Positions 1-7,926 of a stretch of 24,025 bases of DNA are shown one piece after another. Positions within the stretch are counted from its first letter, which is position 1. Each line of letters opens with the position of its first letter. The stretch comes from a virus, in IMG/VR virus record IMGVR_UViG_3300026519_000410, positions 1 through 24,025 of that record; one strand, given 5' to 3'. A program made the translations under genes and the position numbers. The notes beneath the pieces are model-generated. The model was not told where the DNA came from, ran no database searches, and worked only from the letters and a program-made list of their open reading frames with translations.

Positions 1-17
1 GCGACACCAGCATATGA
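1..17 (+). CDS. 3' end of an upstream gene (partial)
   Basis: The third reading frame runs in from the window edge and stops at TGA 15-17, giving only four residues (D-T-S-I). The TGA overlaps the ATG at 14 as ATGA, the same 4-base overlap that joins most later genes of this module. That pattern is the only reason for calling a gene end here. In phage gene order this would be a head or connector gene, but nothing in four residues can show that. Confidence 0.35.
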
Positions 18-343
18 CGCGATCGGTGTCGTATGCGCGTGGTGCGAGCACGGTCGAAGTGCAAGCCACGATCGGGCGGACCGTCTTCGAGCAGGCGGAC
101 GAGTACGGCATCGTCACCAAGACCGAGAGCCGGGATTACCTGATCCGCACGGCTGACCTTGTGCTCGACGGCCAGGTCACGCTGCCCAAACGCGGCGACC
201 AGATCCGCGAGACCGATGGCAGCAGCACCTTCGTCTACGAAGTCCTCTCACCCGGCGACGAACCCGTCTTCCGCTACGCCGATCCGTACCGCAAGGCCCT
301 CCGCATCCACACCAAGCACATCGCCACAGAGACGAACTCATGA
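14..343 (+). CDS. Head-tail joining-like phage protein
   Basis: A 109-residue protein. Its second half has a compact pattern (LPKRGDQI, then a Y-E-V strand, then a basic RALRIHTKHI end) seen in small phage neck proteins of the FII/head-completion type, which seal the portal and receive the tail. The start at 14 is chosen because it forms an ATGA overlap with the previous frame, although the frame stays open to the window edge. Position agrees with the role: head-tail joining genes normally lie just before the tail terminator and tail tube genes, as here. The family call rests on size, context and a weak motif, so it is moderate. Another neck or head-closure protein would fit equally well. Confidence 0.5.
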   Translation: MTRSVSYARGASTVEVQATIGRTVFEQADEYGIVTKTESRDYLIRTADLVLDGQVTLPKRGDQIRETDGSSTFVYEVLSPGDEPVFRYADPYRKALRIHTKHIATETNS

Positions 344-609
344 GCCAGATGAACTCTCAACCACATACGACGAATGGCAAAGCACGCTGGGCCGGGATTG
401 GTTTGACCGCCTTGATTGGCATCCTCGCCCTGACCGTCCAATGGGGCGTGGTCACCACCAAGCTCGATCAGGTCGGTCGGCAGCTCGACAGCCTGACCGT
501 GGAGATCCGCAGCCTGCGCAGCGACATCTACTCGATCGAACGGCGGGTGTCCTATCTCGAAGGCCGACTCAACGGGCGATCGCACGGTCAGGCAGGAGAC
601 ACACCATGA
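340..609 (+). CDS. Small membrane-anchored coiled-coil protein
   Basis: An 89-residue protein. About 15 polar residues are followed by one hydrophobic segment (roughly residues 18-36, WAGIGLTALIGILALTVQW) and then a heptad-rich, charged region (about 40-80) likely to form a coiled coil. The layout predicts a short cytoplasmic end, one membrane pass and an exported coiled coil. Inner-membrane spanins (Rz type) have this shape, as do some small holin-associated proteins, but no family motif is visible. Its place among neck and tail genes is odd for a lysis protein. It overlaps both neighbours by ATGA, so its translation is coupled to theirs. Function is not known. Confidence 0.6.
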   Translation: MSQMNSQPHTTNGKARWAGIGLTALIGILALTVQWGVVTTKLDQVGRQLDSLTVEIRSLRSDIYSIERRVSYLEGRLNGRSHGQAGDTP

Positions 610-1046
610 GCACGCTGATCGCCATCGCCGACGCGGTTGTGGAATCACTCAACGAAGCGGCTGGGTCAGGCTCGTTCAGCCAGGCACTGACCGCCGAGCG
701 GCATTACCAGCCCGTGTTCGATCTGCCCGAGATGGCCGACCTGCATGTGTCGGTCGTGCCCAAGAGCGTCGAAGTCCTGGCGTCGAGTCGCAACCAGAAC
801 CAACATGATTACGCGATCGACATCGGTGTCCAGCAGAAGGTGGCGAGCGATACCGAGGCCGACGCACTCATGACGCTGGCCGAGGAGATCGCCGATCACT
901 TCCGGCTTGGCCGAGTGCAGGTAGACGGCATCGGCAGTGTCCCGGTGCTCAAGGTGGCCACCGAGCCGGTCTTCGCACCCGAGCACCTGACCGAGAAGCG
1001 TGTATTCACCAGCATCATCACTTTGACATTCCGGGTGCTGCGATGA
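606..1046 (+). CDS. Tail terminator-like phage protein
   Basis: A 146-residue protein starting at the ATG that overlaps the previous stop (ATGA 606-609). The same frame is open further upstream, but that stretch lies inside two other genes and gives Arg/Pro-rich shadow sequence, so it is not used. The sequence alternates helices and strands and ends in a strand of the type FTSIITLTFRVLR, common in tail completion/terminator proteins (lambda gpU-like). These cap the tail tube and join it to the head. Position just before the gp10-like and tail tube genes agrees. The assignment is by shape and gene order rather than a diagnostic motif. Confidence 0.5.
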   Translation: MSTLIAIADAVVESLNEAAGSGSFSQALTAERHYQPVFDLPEMADLHVSVVPKSVEVLASSRNQNQHDYAIDIGVQQKVASDTEADALMTLAEEIADHFRLGRVQVDGIGSVPVLKVATEPVFAPEHLTEKRVFTSIITLTFRVLR

Positions 1047-1459
1047 CCCCCATGAGAACAAACGCAGCGATTGGATTCCAAGTCAAGACCCGTTCGGACA
1101 TCCCGAAGGTGCTCCGCAAGGTGCGCCGTGCGAACATCGAGAGTCTCGGCCATGCGGGCGCATCGATCCGGCTCACCGCCAAGCGCAGCATCCGCAAGAG
1201 CGTCAACCCGGCCGAGCCAGGCAAGCCGCCCAAGACCCGGCGTGGGCAACTCCGCAGCGCGATCAGGTTCGCCGTCGAGAAGAACAGGCAACGCGTCGTC
1301 ATCGGGCCGGACCATCGCATCGTCGGTCAGTCGGCGCGAGCGCATGAGTTCGGCGGACGATACAAGCGACAGCGATATCCAAGGCGGCCGTTCATGGGAC
1401 CGGCGCTGACCAAAACCAAAGACCGCCTGCCCAAGCACTGGGCCGGTTCGGTGAGATGA
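1043..1459 (+). CDS. HK97 gp10-like minor tail/neck protein
   Basis: A 138-residue, very basic protein. The C-terminal part reads EFGGRYKRQRYPRRPFMGPA, matching the usual HK97-gp10 signature (E-[FY]-G, then a proline-rich RPF-x-x-PA motif) of phage neck/minor tail proteins. Its N-terminal half is helical with many Lys/Arg. It starts in an ATGA overlap with the previous gene. In many siphophages this protein sits next to the tail terminator and takes part in joining head and tail, as the gene order here suggests. Confidence 0.72.
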   Translation: MTPMRTNAAIGFQVKTRSDIPKVLRKVRRANIESLGHAGASIRLTAKRSIRKSVNPAEPGKPPKTRRGQLRSAIRFAVEKNRQRVVIGPDHRIVGQSARAHEFGGRYKRQRYPRRPFMGPALTKTKDRLPKHWAGSVR

Positions 1460-1484
1460 AAGACCAAGCAGATAGGAGATCATC

Positions 1485-1907
1485 ATGGCCATCAAACTCG
1501 GCATGGACGCCGTGCTCAACTACAAGACCGGGGGCGTCGGTGGCGGCGGATCGTGGACCGAACTTTCCAATGTCAAGGATGTGACGCTCTCGCTTGAAAC
1601 CGGCGAGGCCGACATCACCACGCGAGCCAACTCCGGCTGGCGGGCGACCGTCGGCACGCTCAAGGAAGCGAGCGTCGAGTTTGAGATGGTGTGGGACACC
1701 GCCGACGCGGGTTTCACCGCCATCAAGGACGCGTTCTTCAACAACACGGAGATCGGCCTGCAGGTCCTCGACGGCACGGCCGGGTCCGGACTCGAGGCCG
1801 ACTTCTCGATCACGAACTTCAGCCGAAGCGAGCAGCTCGAAGAGGCACTCACCGTCTCGGTGACGGCCAAGGTCACCTACGCCGGGACCGCGCCCGCATG
1901 GATCTGA
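1485..1907 (+). CDS. Phage tail tube (major tail) protein
   Basis: A 140-residue protein. It is strand-rich with polar turns and contains VKDVTLSLETGEADITTRAN early and an ADFSITNFSRSEQLEEALTVSVT stretch late, typical of TP901-1/HK97-like major tail proteins that stack as hexameric rings around the tape measure. It has its own ribosome binding site (AGGAG about 9 bases before the ATG) after a 25-base gap, whereas its neighbours are coupled by overlaps. This suits a structural protein needed in many copies. The slot just before the chaperones and the tape measure gene is the normal one. Confidence 0.75.
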   Translation: MAIKLGMDAVLNYKTGGVGGGGSWTELSNVKDVTLSLETGEADITTRANSGWRATVGTLKEASVEFEMVWDTADAGFTAIKDAFFNNTEIGLQVLDGTAGSGLEADFSITNFSRSEQLEEALTVSVTAKVTYAGTAPAWI

Positions 1908-1918
1908 TTGGAGGCAGC

Positions 1919-2416
1919 ATGAGGACATTCAAAGACAACGCGGGACGCACCTGGACGGTGAGCATCACGGTCGATGCGATCAAACGCGTGCGGGGTCTGC
2001 TCGAAGTCGATCTGCTCGAAGTCGTCGGCGGCAAGCTCATCGACCGGCTCATCACCGACCCGGTTCTGCTCTGCGACATCGTCTACGCCGTGTGCAAGCC
2101 GGAGGCCGACGCGCAAGGCGTAAGCGATGAAGACTTCGGCCGGGCGATGGCGGGTGATGCGATCGAGCATGCCACCACAGCCCTGCTCGAGGAACTCGTG
2201 TCTTTTTCCCCGAGCCCGAGGGACCGGGCGAATCTGAAACGAGTCCTGGACACGACCCGCCGGGTGATGGACAAGGCGAGGGATCTGGTCGAGCAGCGGA
2301 TCGAGAGCGGCGAACTGGATCGGATCGCCGAGGAAGCACTGCAAGATCATGTGGGGGGTGTTGGCGATTCATCTGGCAACTCGCCGGGATCGTCGGCGTC
2401 GATCCCGCCACCCTGA
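1919..2416 (+). CDS. Tail assembly chaperone, short form (gpG-like)
   Basis: A 165-residue, mostly helical acidic protein starting at the ATG at 1919, with GGAGG (1910-1914) as ribosome binding site. An upstream extension of the frame lies inside the tail tube gene and is ignored. It follows the tail tube gene and lies upstream of the tape measure gene, the fixed position of the lambda G / GT chaperones, which hold the tape measure protein soluble during tail assembly. The last part after residue 147 is Ser/Gly/Pro-rich, as expected of a disposable 0-frame end beyond a frameshift site. See the separate entry for the -1 frame extension. Confidence 0.72.
   Translation: MRTFKDNAGRTWTVSITVDAIKRVRGLLEVDLLEVVGGKLIDRLITDPVLLCDIVYAVCKPEADAQGVSDEDFGRAMAGDAIEHATTALLEELVSFSPSPRDRANLKRVLDTTRRVMDKARDLVEQRIESGELDRIAEEALQDHVGGVGDSSGNSPGSSASIPPP
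2353..2359 (+). promoter_or_regulatory. Probable -1 ribosomal frameshift site (slippery heptamer)
   Basis: G-GGG-GGT at 2353-2359 lies in the 0 frame as GTG GGG GGT. Both tRNAs can re-pair one base upstream (GGG in the P site, GGG in the A site). The -1 frame beyond this point is open for 114 codons and reads as a convincing protein, while the 0 frame ends 57 bases later. Lambda and many other phages use a -1 slip at this place between the two chaperone genes. No downstream pseudoknot was worked out. Confidence 0.72.
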
Positions 2417-2703
2417 CCTTGCGTGAACTGGTCGTGATGGCCGAAGCGCGGCAGCGCGACGAATGGGCACGCACAAGCTCGCTCATGGCCCTGATCGCCA
2501 ACGCCAACCGCGACCCCAAGAAGCACCGTGCGTTCCGACCGACCGACTTCGACCCGTTCAGCCAGGCGCAAGTACCAAAGCAGAAGGTCGATGTGAGCAT
2601 CCTCAAGGACATCTTCATCGACGGCAAACACCAGCAAACCACCATGCGCAAGGAGGCGCAGCCATGCAGACCAGACACATCGCCTACATCTTCGCACTCG
2701 TGA
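2359..2703 (+). CDS. Tail assembly chaperone, -1 frame extension (gpT-like)
   Basis: This -1 frame segment has no good start of its own: the first candidates (TTG 2419, ATG 2437) cut off the conserved-looking beginning. Read directly after the slip it gives CWRFIWQLAGIVGVDPATLT, then RELVVMAEARQRDEWARTSS and a helix with LIANANRDPKK, the kind of short domain found as the T part of phage GT chaperones. The joined product would have 147 + 114 = 261 residues. Its 3' end overlaps the next gene by 40 bases. In lambda the G part binds the tape measure and the T part recruits the tail tube protein. I infer the same division here. Confidence 0.7.
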   Translation, partial: CWRFIWQLAGIVGVDPATLTLRELVVMAEARQRDEWARTSSLMALIANANRDPKKHRAFRPTDFDPFSQAQVPKQKVDVSILKDIFIDGKHQQTTMRKEAQPCRPDTSPTSSHS

Positions 2704-3140
2704 TGATCACCCTCTCGCTGGGTGCGTGCGCCGGGTTTGATCTCGGCGATCTCGTCCGTGTCAAGACACCCAACCGCGTGCAGCAGTCCACGGGCCTCCC
2801 CGCGACGACCTCGCTCAATGAAGCCGAGGCCGAGTACCGCGCGTGGTTCGAGGAAACCCAGCGCGTAGGCTCGCAATGGAAGTCCAACATCGAACGGGCG
2901 GGCGAAATCCGAGGCATCTTCAGCCAGTTGACGCTTTCCGCCCTCGATCAAGTCGGCCCGACCGTCGCGGGCATCCCCATGCTCGGCCCGGCACTCCCCG
3001 CGATGACCGGGCTCGTTGGGCTGTTCCTTGGCACAGGCCGACTGCGCAAGGAGAAGGAAGCGTCGTTCAACAAGGGGATGAAGGAAGGGCGTGTCGTGCC
3101 GACCGGGCCTTCGCAGTCCACACGCACCATCAACACCTGA
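2664..3140 (+). CDS. Predicted lipoprotein in the tail module
   Basis: A 158-residue protein starting at ATG 2664, with AAGGAGG (2650-2656) 7 bases upstream. The N-terminus is a lipoprotein signal peptide: basic start (MQTRH), hydrophobic core, and lipobox L-G-A-C with Cys22 as the predicted lipidated residue. The mature part is helical, with a second hydrophobic stretch (about residues 105-130, Gly/Pro/Leu-rich) and a basic end. No family was recognised. A lipoprotein between chaperone and tape measure genes is unusual: phage lipoproteins are mostly lysis (outer spanin) or superinfection-exclusion proteins. At 158 residues it is long for an outer spanin. The signal peptide is clear and the function open. 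Confidence 0.72.
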   Translation: MQTRHIAYIFALVMITLSLGACAGFDLGDLVRVKTPNRVQQSTGLPATTSLNEAEAEYRAWFEETQRVGSQWKSNIERAGEIRGIFSQLTLSALDQVGPTVAGIPMLGPALPAMTGLVGLFLGTGRLRKEKEASFNKGMKEGRVVPTGPSQSTRTINT

Positions 3141-3152
3141 TCGGAGCATCGC

Positions 3153-5501
3153 ATGGCATCCGCACGCGGCATCCGAGCAGGCGCAGCCTACATCGAGCTC
3201 TACGCCAACGACAACAAGCTTGTCCGTGGGCTCAATCGCGCTCAGAAACGCCTCAAAGCCTTTGGTTCGTCTGTGCAGCGGATCGGCGCACGATTGACCG
3301 GCATCGGCACTGGGTTGGCTGCAGGTTTTGCGATCTCAACACGGGTCTTCGCGGGCTTCGACGATCGGATGCGTCAGGTGCGAGCCGTGACGGGGGCGAC
3401 CGAAGCCCAGTTCCAGTCCCTACGCGAGGAAGCCAAACGCCTCGGCCGGACAACCTCGTTCACTGCTGGGCAAGTCGCTGGAGCGATGACCGAGCTGGGT
3501 CGAGCAGGGTTCAAGCCCGAGGCGATCCTGACGAGTACGGAGGCGGTGCTGGCGCTGGCCCGCGCGACAAGCACCGAACTCCCACGAGCCACCGAAATCG
3601 CCGGGGCCGCCTTGCGTGGGTTCGCATTGCCCGTCGATCAGATGGCCCGCGTGACTGATGTGCTCACGGCCACCGCCAACGGCAGCGCCCAGACACTCGA
3701 AGACTTGTTCGAGGCCATGAAGCCCGTCGCACCGATAGCCAACGAAGCTGGTGCGAGTATCGAGGAGACGGCCGCCGCAATTGCGGTGCTGGCCAACAAC
3801 GGCATCAAGGGTTCACTCGCAGGCAACGCGCTGGCCCGGGCGTACAAGAACCTGTCCAACGAATCCAGGCAGGCCGAGCTGCGGAAGATCGGTATCGAAG
3901 CCGTCGATGCGCAGGGCAATCTTCGCCCGCTCGCCGACATTCTCAACGACCTGGCCAAGGCGACCAAAGGTCTCGGCTCGGCCCAGCGGCTGTCGATATT
4001 CGAGACCTTGTTCGGACGCGGCCAAGCCGCCGCCCTCAAACTCGCATCGTCGGCCGAGGCGTTCGATGCGTTGCAAGACCAGATCAGGAACTCTGCGGGG
4101 CTCGCGGTCAAGACGGCTGAGGAGATGGACGCGGGGATCGGTGGTTCGTTCCGCAAATTGCTCTCCGCCGTCGAGGGCATCGCCATTGCCATCGGCGAGG
4201 CCATCCAGAAGCCGGTCCGCCGGGCGGCCGACGCGATCACCAAGATCTCCGGTTGGATCACCAACCTCATCAATCAGAATCGCCAGCTCGTGGTCACGAT
4301 CCTCAAACTGACCGCCGTTGTGATCGGGGTCGGTATCGCGTTGGTCATTGCCGGGGTTGCGATCGTTGCCATCGGTGCTGTATTCGGTTCGCTCGCCGCG
4401 ATCATCACCGGCGTCGGCGTAGCGATCGGGATCATGGGTACGGTGCTCGCCGCGTTGCTCTCGCCGATCGGGCTGGTTGCCGTCGCGGTGATCGGTATCG
4501 GTGCTGCCATCCTGACCACCAGCGGTGCTGGCGGTGAAGCGTTGTCATGGCTCGGTGAACAGTTCGGCAAGCTCAAAGCAACCGTCACCAAGGTCGTCGG
4601 CGGGATGTCCGATGCGTTGGCTGCCGGGGATGTCGCACTGGCTGCCCAGATTCTCTGGCTTTCGCTCAAACTCATGTGGGAGAAGGGAATCGCGGCCATC
4701 AACGCCGCATGGCTCGAAGCCAAGCGGTTCTTCATTTCCACCGCCCAGCAGATGTGGTTCGGGGCGTTGGCTGCTGCCCAGATCGGCTTCCATGCCATCG
4801 AGGTCGCGTGGATCGAAACGACTTCGTTCCTCTCGAAGACCTGGACCAATTTCGCCAGCGGCTTCAAGAAGATCTGGGAGACGGCGACTTCGTTCGTTGC
4901 CAAGCGGATGCTGGAGATTCAGGGGCTGTTCGATTCATCGCTGGATGTGAAGGCCGCCAAGCAGGGCATCGACCAGCAACTTGAATCCCGGCTCAATGAG
5001 ATCGAATCGCAGGCCCAGCAAGCACTCACACAGCGCAATCAGAAACGGCAGCGTCAACGTGAGCAATCGGCCAGAGAGAACGAAGCCACGCTCGCCGAGA
5101 TCGGTCGGCAGTTCGACGAGGCCCAGAAGGCTCTCGACGACCGCACCAACACCAAGATCGAGCAGACGCAGCAGGCGCTCGATGAAGCCCGTCGTCAACT
5201 CGACGAAGCCATCGCCAAAGCTGCCAAGGAACGCAAGGACGCCCAGAACGCCGGGGCCGATGCCAACGCACCGGAATCGGCAGACAACCTCGTCGCCCGC
5301 ATCCAGAAACAACTCGCCGGGCTTGGCAGCACGCTCGGGCAATCAACCACCGTCCGGGGCACCTTCAACGCACTGGCCGTGCAGAGTCTCGCGGCCAGCG
5401 ACCCCGTGGCCGAACGCACCGCCAAGGCCAGCGAACAAACCGCCAAGAACACCAAACAACTTGTCACCGCCGCCCAGACCGGCGGCCTGACCTTCGCATA
5501 A
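3153..5501 (+). CDS. Phage tail tape measure protein (TP901 type)
   Basis: A 782-residue protein. Residues about 65-330 carry the TP901-type tape measure core (FDDRMRQVRAVTGATEAQF, a TSFTAGQVAGAMTELGRAGF segment and ASIEETAAAIAVLANNGIKG are characteristic). A long run of hydrophobic Gly/Ala/Val/Ile segments follows (about 378-452), then helices, and a charged coiled coil with many Gln/Glu/Arg (about 597-700). The protein fills the tail lumen, sets tail length and is ejected at infection. At about 0.15 nm per residue the tail would be near 115 nm. It begins 12 bases after the lipoprotein gene. It is the best functional anchor for calling this half a siphovirus-like tail module. Confidence 0.93.
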   Translation: MASARGIRAGAAYIELYANDNKLVRGLNRAQKRLKAFGSSVQRIGARLTGIGTGLAAGFAISTRVFAGFDDRMRQVRAVTGATEAQFQSLREEAKRLGRTTSFTAGQVAGAMTELGRAGFKPEAILTSTEAVLALARATSTELPRATEIAGAALRGFALPVDQMARVTDVLTATANGSAQTLEDLFEAMKPVAPIANEAGASIEETAAAIAVLANNGIKGSLAGNALARAYKNLSNESRQAELRKIGIEAVDAQGNLRPLADILNDLAKATKGLGSAQRLSIFETLFGRGQAAALKLASSAEAFDALQDQIRNSAGLAVKTAEEMDAGIGGSFRKLLSAVEGIAIAIGEAIQKPVRRAADAITKISGWITNLINQNRQLVVTILKLTAVVIGVGIALVIAGVAIVAIGAVFGSLAAIITGVGVAIGIMGTVLAALLSPIGLVAVAVIGIGAAILTTSGAGGEALSWLGEQFGKLKATVTKVVGGMSDALAAGDVALAAQILWLSLKLMWEKGIAAINAAWLEAKRFFISTAQQMWFGALAAAQIGFHAIEVAWIETTSFLSKTWTNFASGFKKIWETATSFVAKRMLEIQGLFDSSLDVKAAKQGIDQQLESRLNEIESQAQQALTQRNQKRQRQREQSARENEATLAEIGRQFDEAQKALDDRTNTKIEQTQQALDEARRQLDEAIAKAAKERKDAQNAGADANAPESADNLVARIQKQLAGLGSTLGQSTTVRGTFNALAVQSLAASDPVAERTAKASEQTAKNTKQLVTAAQTGGLTFA

Positions 5502-5525
5502 CCCCCACGAAAGGAAACCCGCCGC

Positions 5526-6335
5526 GTGCCCATCACGGTGACCGAAAAGTTTGAGAGCAGGCGATCGACCACGGGGGACAACCCGTCGGCTGAACTCGGC
5601 TACACCGTGCGCGGCACCGAAGACGATCTTGCGGCACGCACGGCGGTCGAATCCGCCAGCCCGACGACCTACGACAACCTGCCGCGTCAGGCGGTGGCCG
5701 TCGAACCTGTCGGCCCGGATCACTGGGACGCGACGGTGCGGTACGCACCCAACCAGTTGTCATCCCCACCTCAAACCGGCGAGAGCGTCTTCAGCTTCGA
5801 CACCGGCGGCGGCACGCAGCACATCACCCAGAGCAAAGCCACCGTCGGCACCTACGCCGCCTCGGGTTCGACCGCTCCGAACTTCCAGGGCGCGATTGGC
5901 GTGACAGCAGACAGTGTCAACGGTGTGGACATCACCGTGCCCGTCTACCAGTTTTCCGAGACGCACTACCTGCCCGCATCGCAGGTCACGACTGCGTACA
6001 AGGGCACGCTGTTCAACCTCACCGGCAAGGTCAACAACGGCTCGTTCCGTGGCTTTGCTGTGGGCGAACTGCTTTTCCTCGGCGCGACCGGCTCACGCCG
6101 CGGCACCGGAGCAGACGACGACTGGGAGATCACCTTTCGCTTCGCAGCCAGCCCCAATGTGACGGGTTTGTCAGTCGGCCCGATCACCGGCATCAACAAG
6201 AAAGGGTGGGAGTACCTCTGGGTGCGCTACGCCGACGCCGAGGACACCGGCTCGGGCACGATCGTCAAACAACCCATCGCAGCGTATGTCGAACGGGTCT
6301 ACGACGATGGGAACTTCGGAGGGCTCGGGATATGA
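5526..6335 (+). CDS. Phage tail-module protein of unknown function
   Basis: A 269-residue protein starting at GTG 5526, with GAAAGGA 10 bases upstream. It is predicted to be mostly beta strand: many short Thr/Val/Gly strands, a central YQFSETHYLP motif and a C-terminal EYLWVRY region. No signal peptide, membrane segment or Cys is evident. It follows the tape measure gene, where distal tail, tail-tip and baseplate genes normally lie, so a structural role at the tail tip is inferred. I do not recognise the family. It overlaps the next gene by ATGA. Confidence 0.65.
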   Translation: MPITVTEKFESRRSTTGDNPSAELGYTVRGTEDDLAARTAVESASPTTYDNLPRQAVAVEPVGPDHWDATVRYAPNQLSSPPQTGESVFSFDTGGGTQHITQSKATVGTYAASGSTAPNFQGAIGVTADSVNGVDITVPVYQFSETHYLPASQVTTAYKGTLFNLTGKVNNGSFRGFAVGELLFLGATGSRRGTGADDDWEITFRFAASPNVTGLSVGPITGINKKGWEYLWVRYADAEDTGSGTIVKQPIAAYVERVYDDGNFGGLGI

Positions 6336-7366
6336 GCGGCGATGCCTTCACGAAAGTCCGAACCGGCCAGCCGCTGGTCATCCCCGCGCGTGCGTACAAC
6401 GCCTTCGTCGATGCAGCCATCGATCATCAATCGCGCGAGCGCAGCACGACGGGCGACCCTCGACCAGATCAGTCGCATCGCGGCATCGTGCTCGTCCGCA
6501 ACGACACACCCGACGAACTGCCCGCCTACCACGCACTGGCGATCGCTGGTCCGCTCATCGAACCGGGTGACGGCGATCAGGAGCGGACCTTTCAGGGACG
6601 CACGCCATTGATCGGTGAACTGGCGACCGAGGAGTCGCCGCCGTTGTCGTTCGTAATTGCTCAACAGACGATCGAACCCGGCGGGCTCGGGCGGTGCGTG
6701 CTCTCCGGCACCACGCCCGCCAAGGTCACGGTCATCGACGAGAGCGACACGACCTGCGAACTCACCGCCGACGAGACGGTGCTGACGACTTCACCGCTGG
6801 GCGGCGCGCCGATCCTCTGGAAGGAAGAAGGCACCGGCGAGAAGTGGGCGGTGATCGAACTCGGCCGCCCGTCGCTCGGGCGCATCACCGCCGTGCTTGG
6901 CGAAGGTCAACTCATCCCGACCGAAGCCAACCGCTGGCGCTACCCGTGGGTCGAAGCCCGCCTCGACGGCGACCCAGGCAGCGAGACCTACCTGCGCTAT
7001 GTGCCGGTTCCCGACGGGCTCTCATCGCAAGGAACCGGCGGCGGTGAAGACCCGGCCCGCATGGCGATCAACCGCTTCGAAGCGCACCACTGCGACGACT
7101 CCTTTCCGGGCACCGGCTTCGAGGGCTTGCTCGGTGTGGGGCCAGTGTGCGATCTGCCCGGCGTGCTGCACAACTGCCCGCCCGCGCGGTCGCTCGAAAC
7201 CCGACTCGCACCGATCCCGATCGGCGTCGCGGTGCAACTGACTTGCGAGCGCGACACGAAGGGCAACCCGGTGTGGGTCTTCGAGGCGATGAGCTGCGTC
7301 GAGATCGCCGACCCGGCCGACGGCGACCGGAAGTTCAATCTGCTGGCAGCGGGAGGTGGCGGGTGA
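6332..7366 (+). CDS. Phage tail-module protein of unknown function
   Basis: A 344-residue protein starting at ATG 6332 in an ATGA overlap. The frame is open upstream, but that stretch is inside the previous gene. The N-terminal VRTGQPLVIPARAYNAFVDA segment is a helix of a kind I associate with phage tail-tip genes. The middle is strand-rich (residues about 45-200), and the C-terminal third has five scattered cysteines (HHCDDS, PVCDLP, HNCPP, TCERD, MSCVE) before a Gly-rich end. The clustered Cys could bind metal or form disulfides. No enzymatic motif is seen. Function is inferred only from position between the tape measure gene and the modification genes. Confidence 0.6.
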   Translation: MSGDAFTKVRTGQPLVIPARAYNAFVDAAIDHQSRERSTTGDPRPDQSHRGIVLVRNDTPDELPAYHALAIAGPLIEPGDGDQERTFQGRTPLIGELATEESPPLSFVIAQQTIEPGGLGRCVLSGTTPAKVTVIDESDTTCELTADETVLTTSPLGGAPILWKEEGTGEKWAVIELGRPSLGRITAVLGEGQLIPTEANRWRYPWVEARLDGDPGSETYLRYVPVPDGLSSQGTGGGEDPARMAINRFEAHHCDDSFPGTGFEGLLGVGPVCDLPGVLHNCPPARSLETRLAPIPIGVAVQLTCERDTKGNPVWVFEAMSCVEIADPADGDRKFNLLAAGGGG

Positions 7367-7926
7367 CCGATGCCCTCGCCCAACAACGCGCCCACGAACG
7401 CAGCAAGTATGTCGAGCTGGTATCGCGTCCGGGTTCGTCGTACGGCTCGACCAACCACGGCAAACACGCCGTCCCGATCGTGGTGCGATGGAAGCCGCGA
7501 TTGGTCGTGGACTTTGGTTGCGGTCGCAACGACTTCATCCATTACCTCCGCCGACTCGGTTTCGACGGCCTCGGCATCGATTTCGCCTTCCCCGAGGCCG
7601 ACATCGACAGACCTATGCACGACACCGGGCTACTTGATGATGTCGCCGATGTCGTGACGAGTTTCGATGCGCTCGAGCACCTGCTGCCGCAGGATGTGAA
7701 CCCGGTGCTCGACGAGATGCGCCGCGTGGCTCGCCCCAAAGCGTGGTTCTGCTTCTCGATCTCCACGCGCCCGAGCCGGATCACTGTGCGAGGCGAGAAC
7801 CTCCACCCGACCGTGCGACCGCTTCGCTGGTGGCTCGACCGCATCGCCCGCGTCGGCATTGTCAACAACGCACGCACCGAGGGCCGCTACATCACCGGCA
7901 GGTTCCGAGTGGAGGGCTGCCCATGA
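7363..7926 (+). CDS. Class I SAM-dependent methyltransferase
   Basis: A 187-residue protein starting at GTG 7363, overlapping the previous stop as GTGA. Motif I is VVDFGCGRN (residues 48-56, the SAM-binding glycine loop). Asp73 in GIDF could contact the SAM ribose. A motif IV-like TSFDALEHL (99-107) and a following RVARPKAWFCFSIS strand fit the methyltransferase-11 type. The target is not evident: it lacks DNA methylase NPPY/DPPY motifs, so a small molecule, sugar or protein is more likely than DNA. It is coupled by ATGA to the DUF115-like gene, which suggests that the two act on the same substrate. Confidence 0.8.
   Translation: MTDALAQQRAHERSKYVELVSRPGSSYGSTNHGKHAVPIVVRWKPRLVVDFGCGRNDFIHYLRRLGFDGLGIDFAFPEADIDRPMHDTGLLDDVADVVTSFDALEHLLPQDVNPVLDEMRRVARPKAWFCFSISTRPSRITVRGENLHPTVRPLRWWLDRIARVGIVNNARTEGRYITGRFRVEGCP

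Noticed and set aside
159-605. Long upstream extension of the tail-terminator-like frame
   Set aside because: It lies inside two better genes, is Arg/Pro/Ser-rich shadow sequence, and the ATGA-coupled start at 606 is better supported.
2052-3149. 365-codon open frame on the minus strand
   Set aside because: It is opposite the chaperone and lipoprotein genes, rich in Arg/Pro/Cys/His, and has no domain or ribosome binding site. High GC makes such shadows common.
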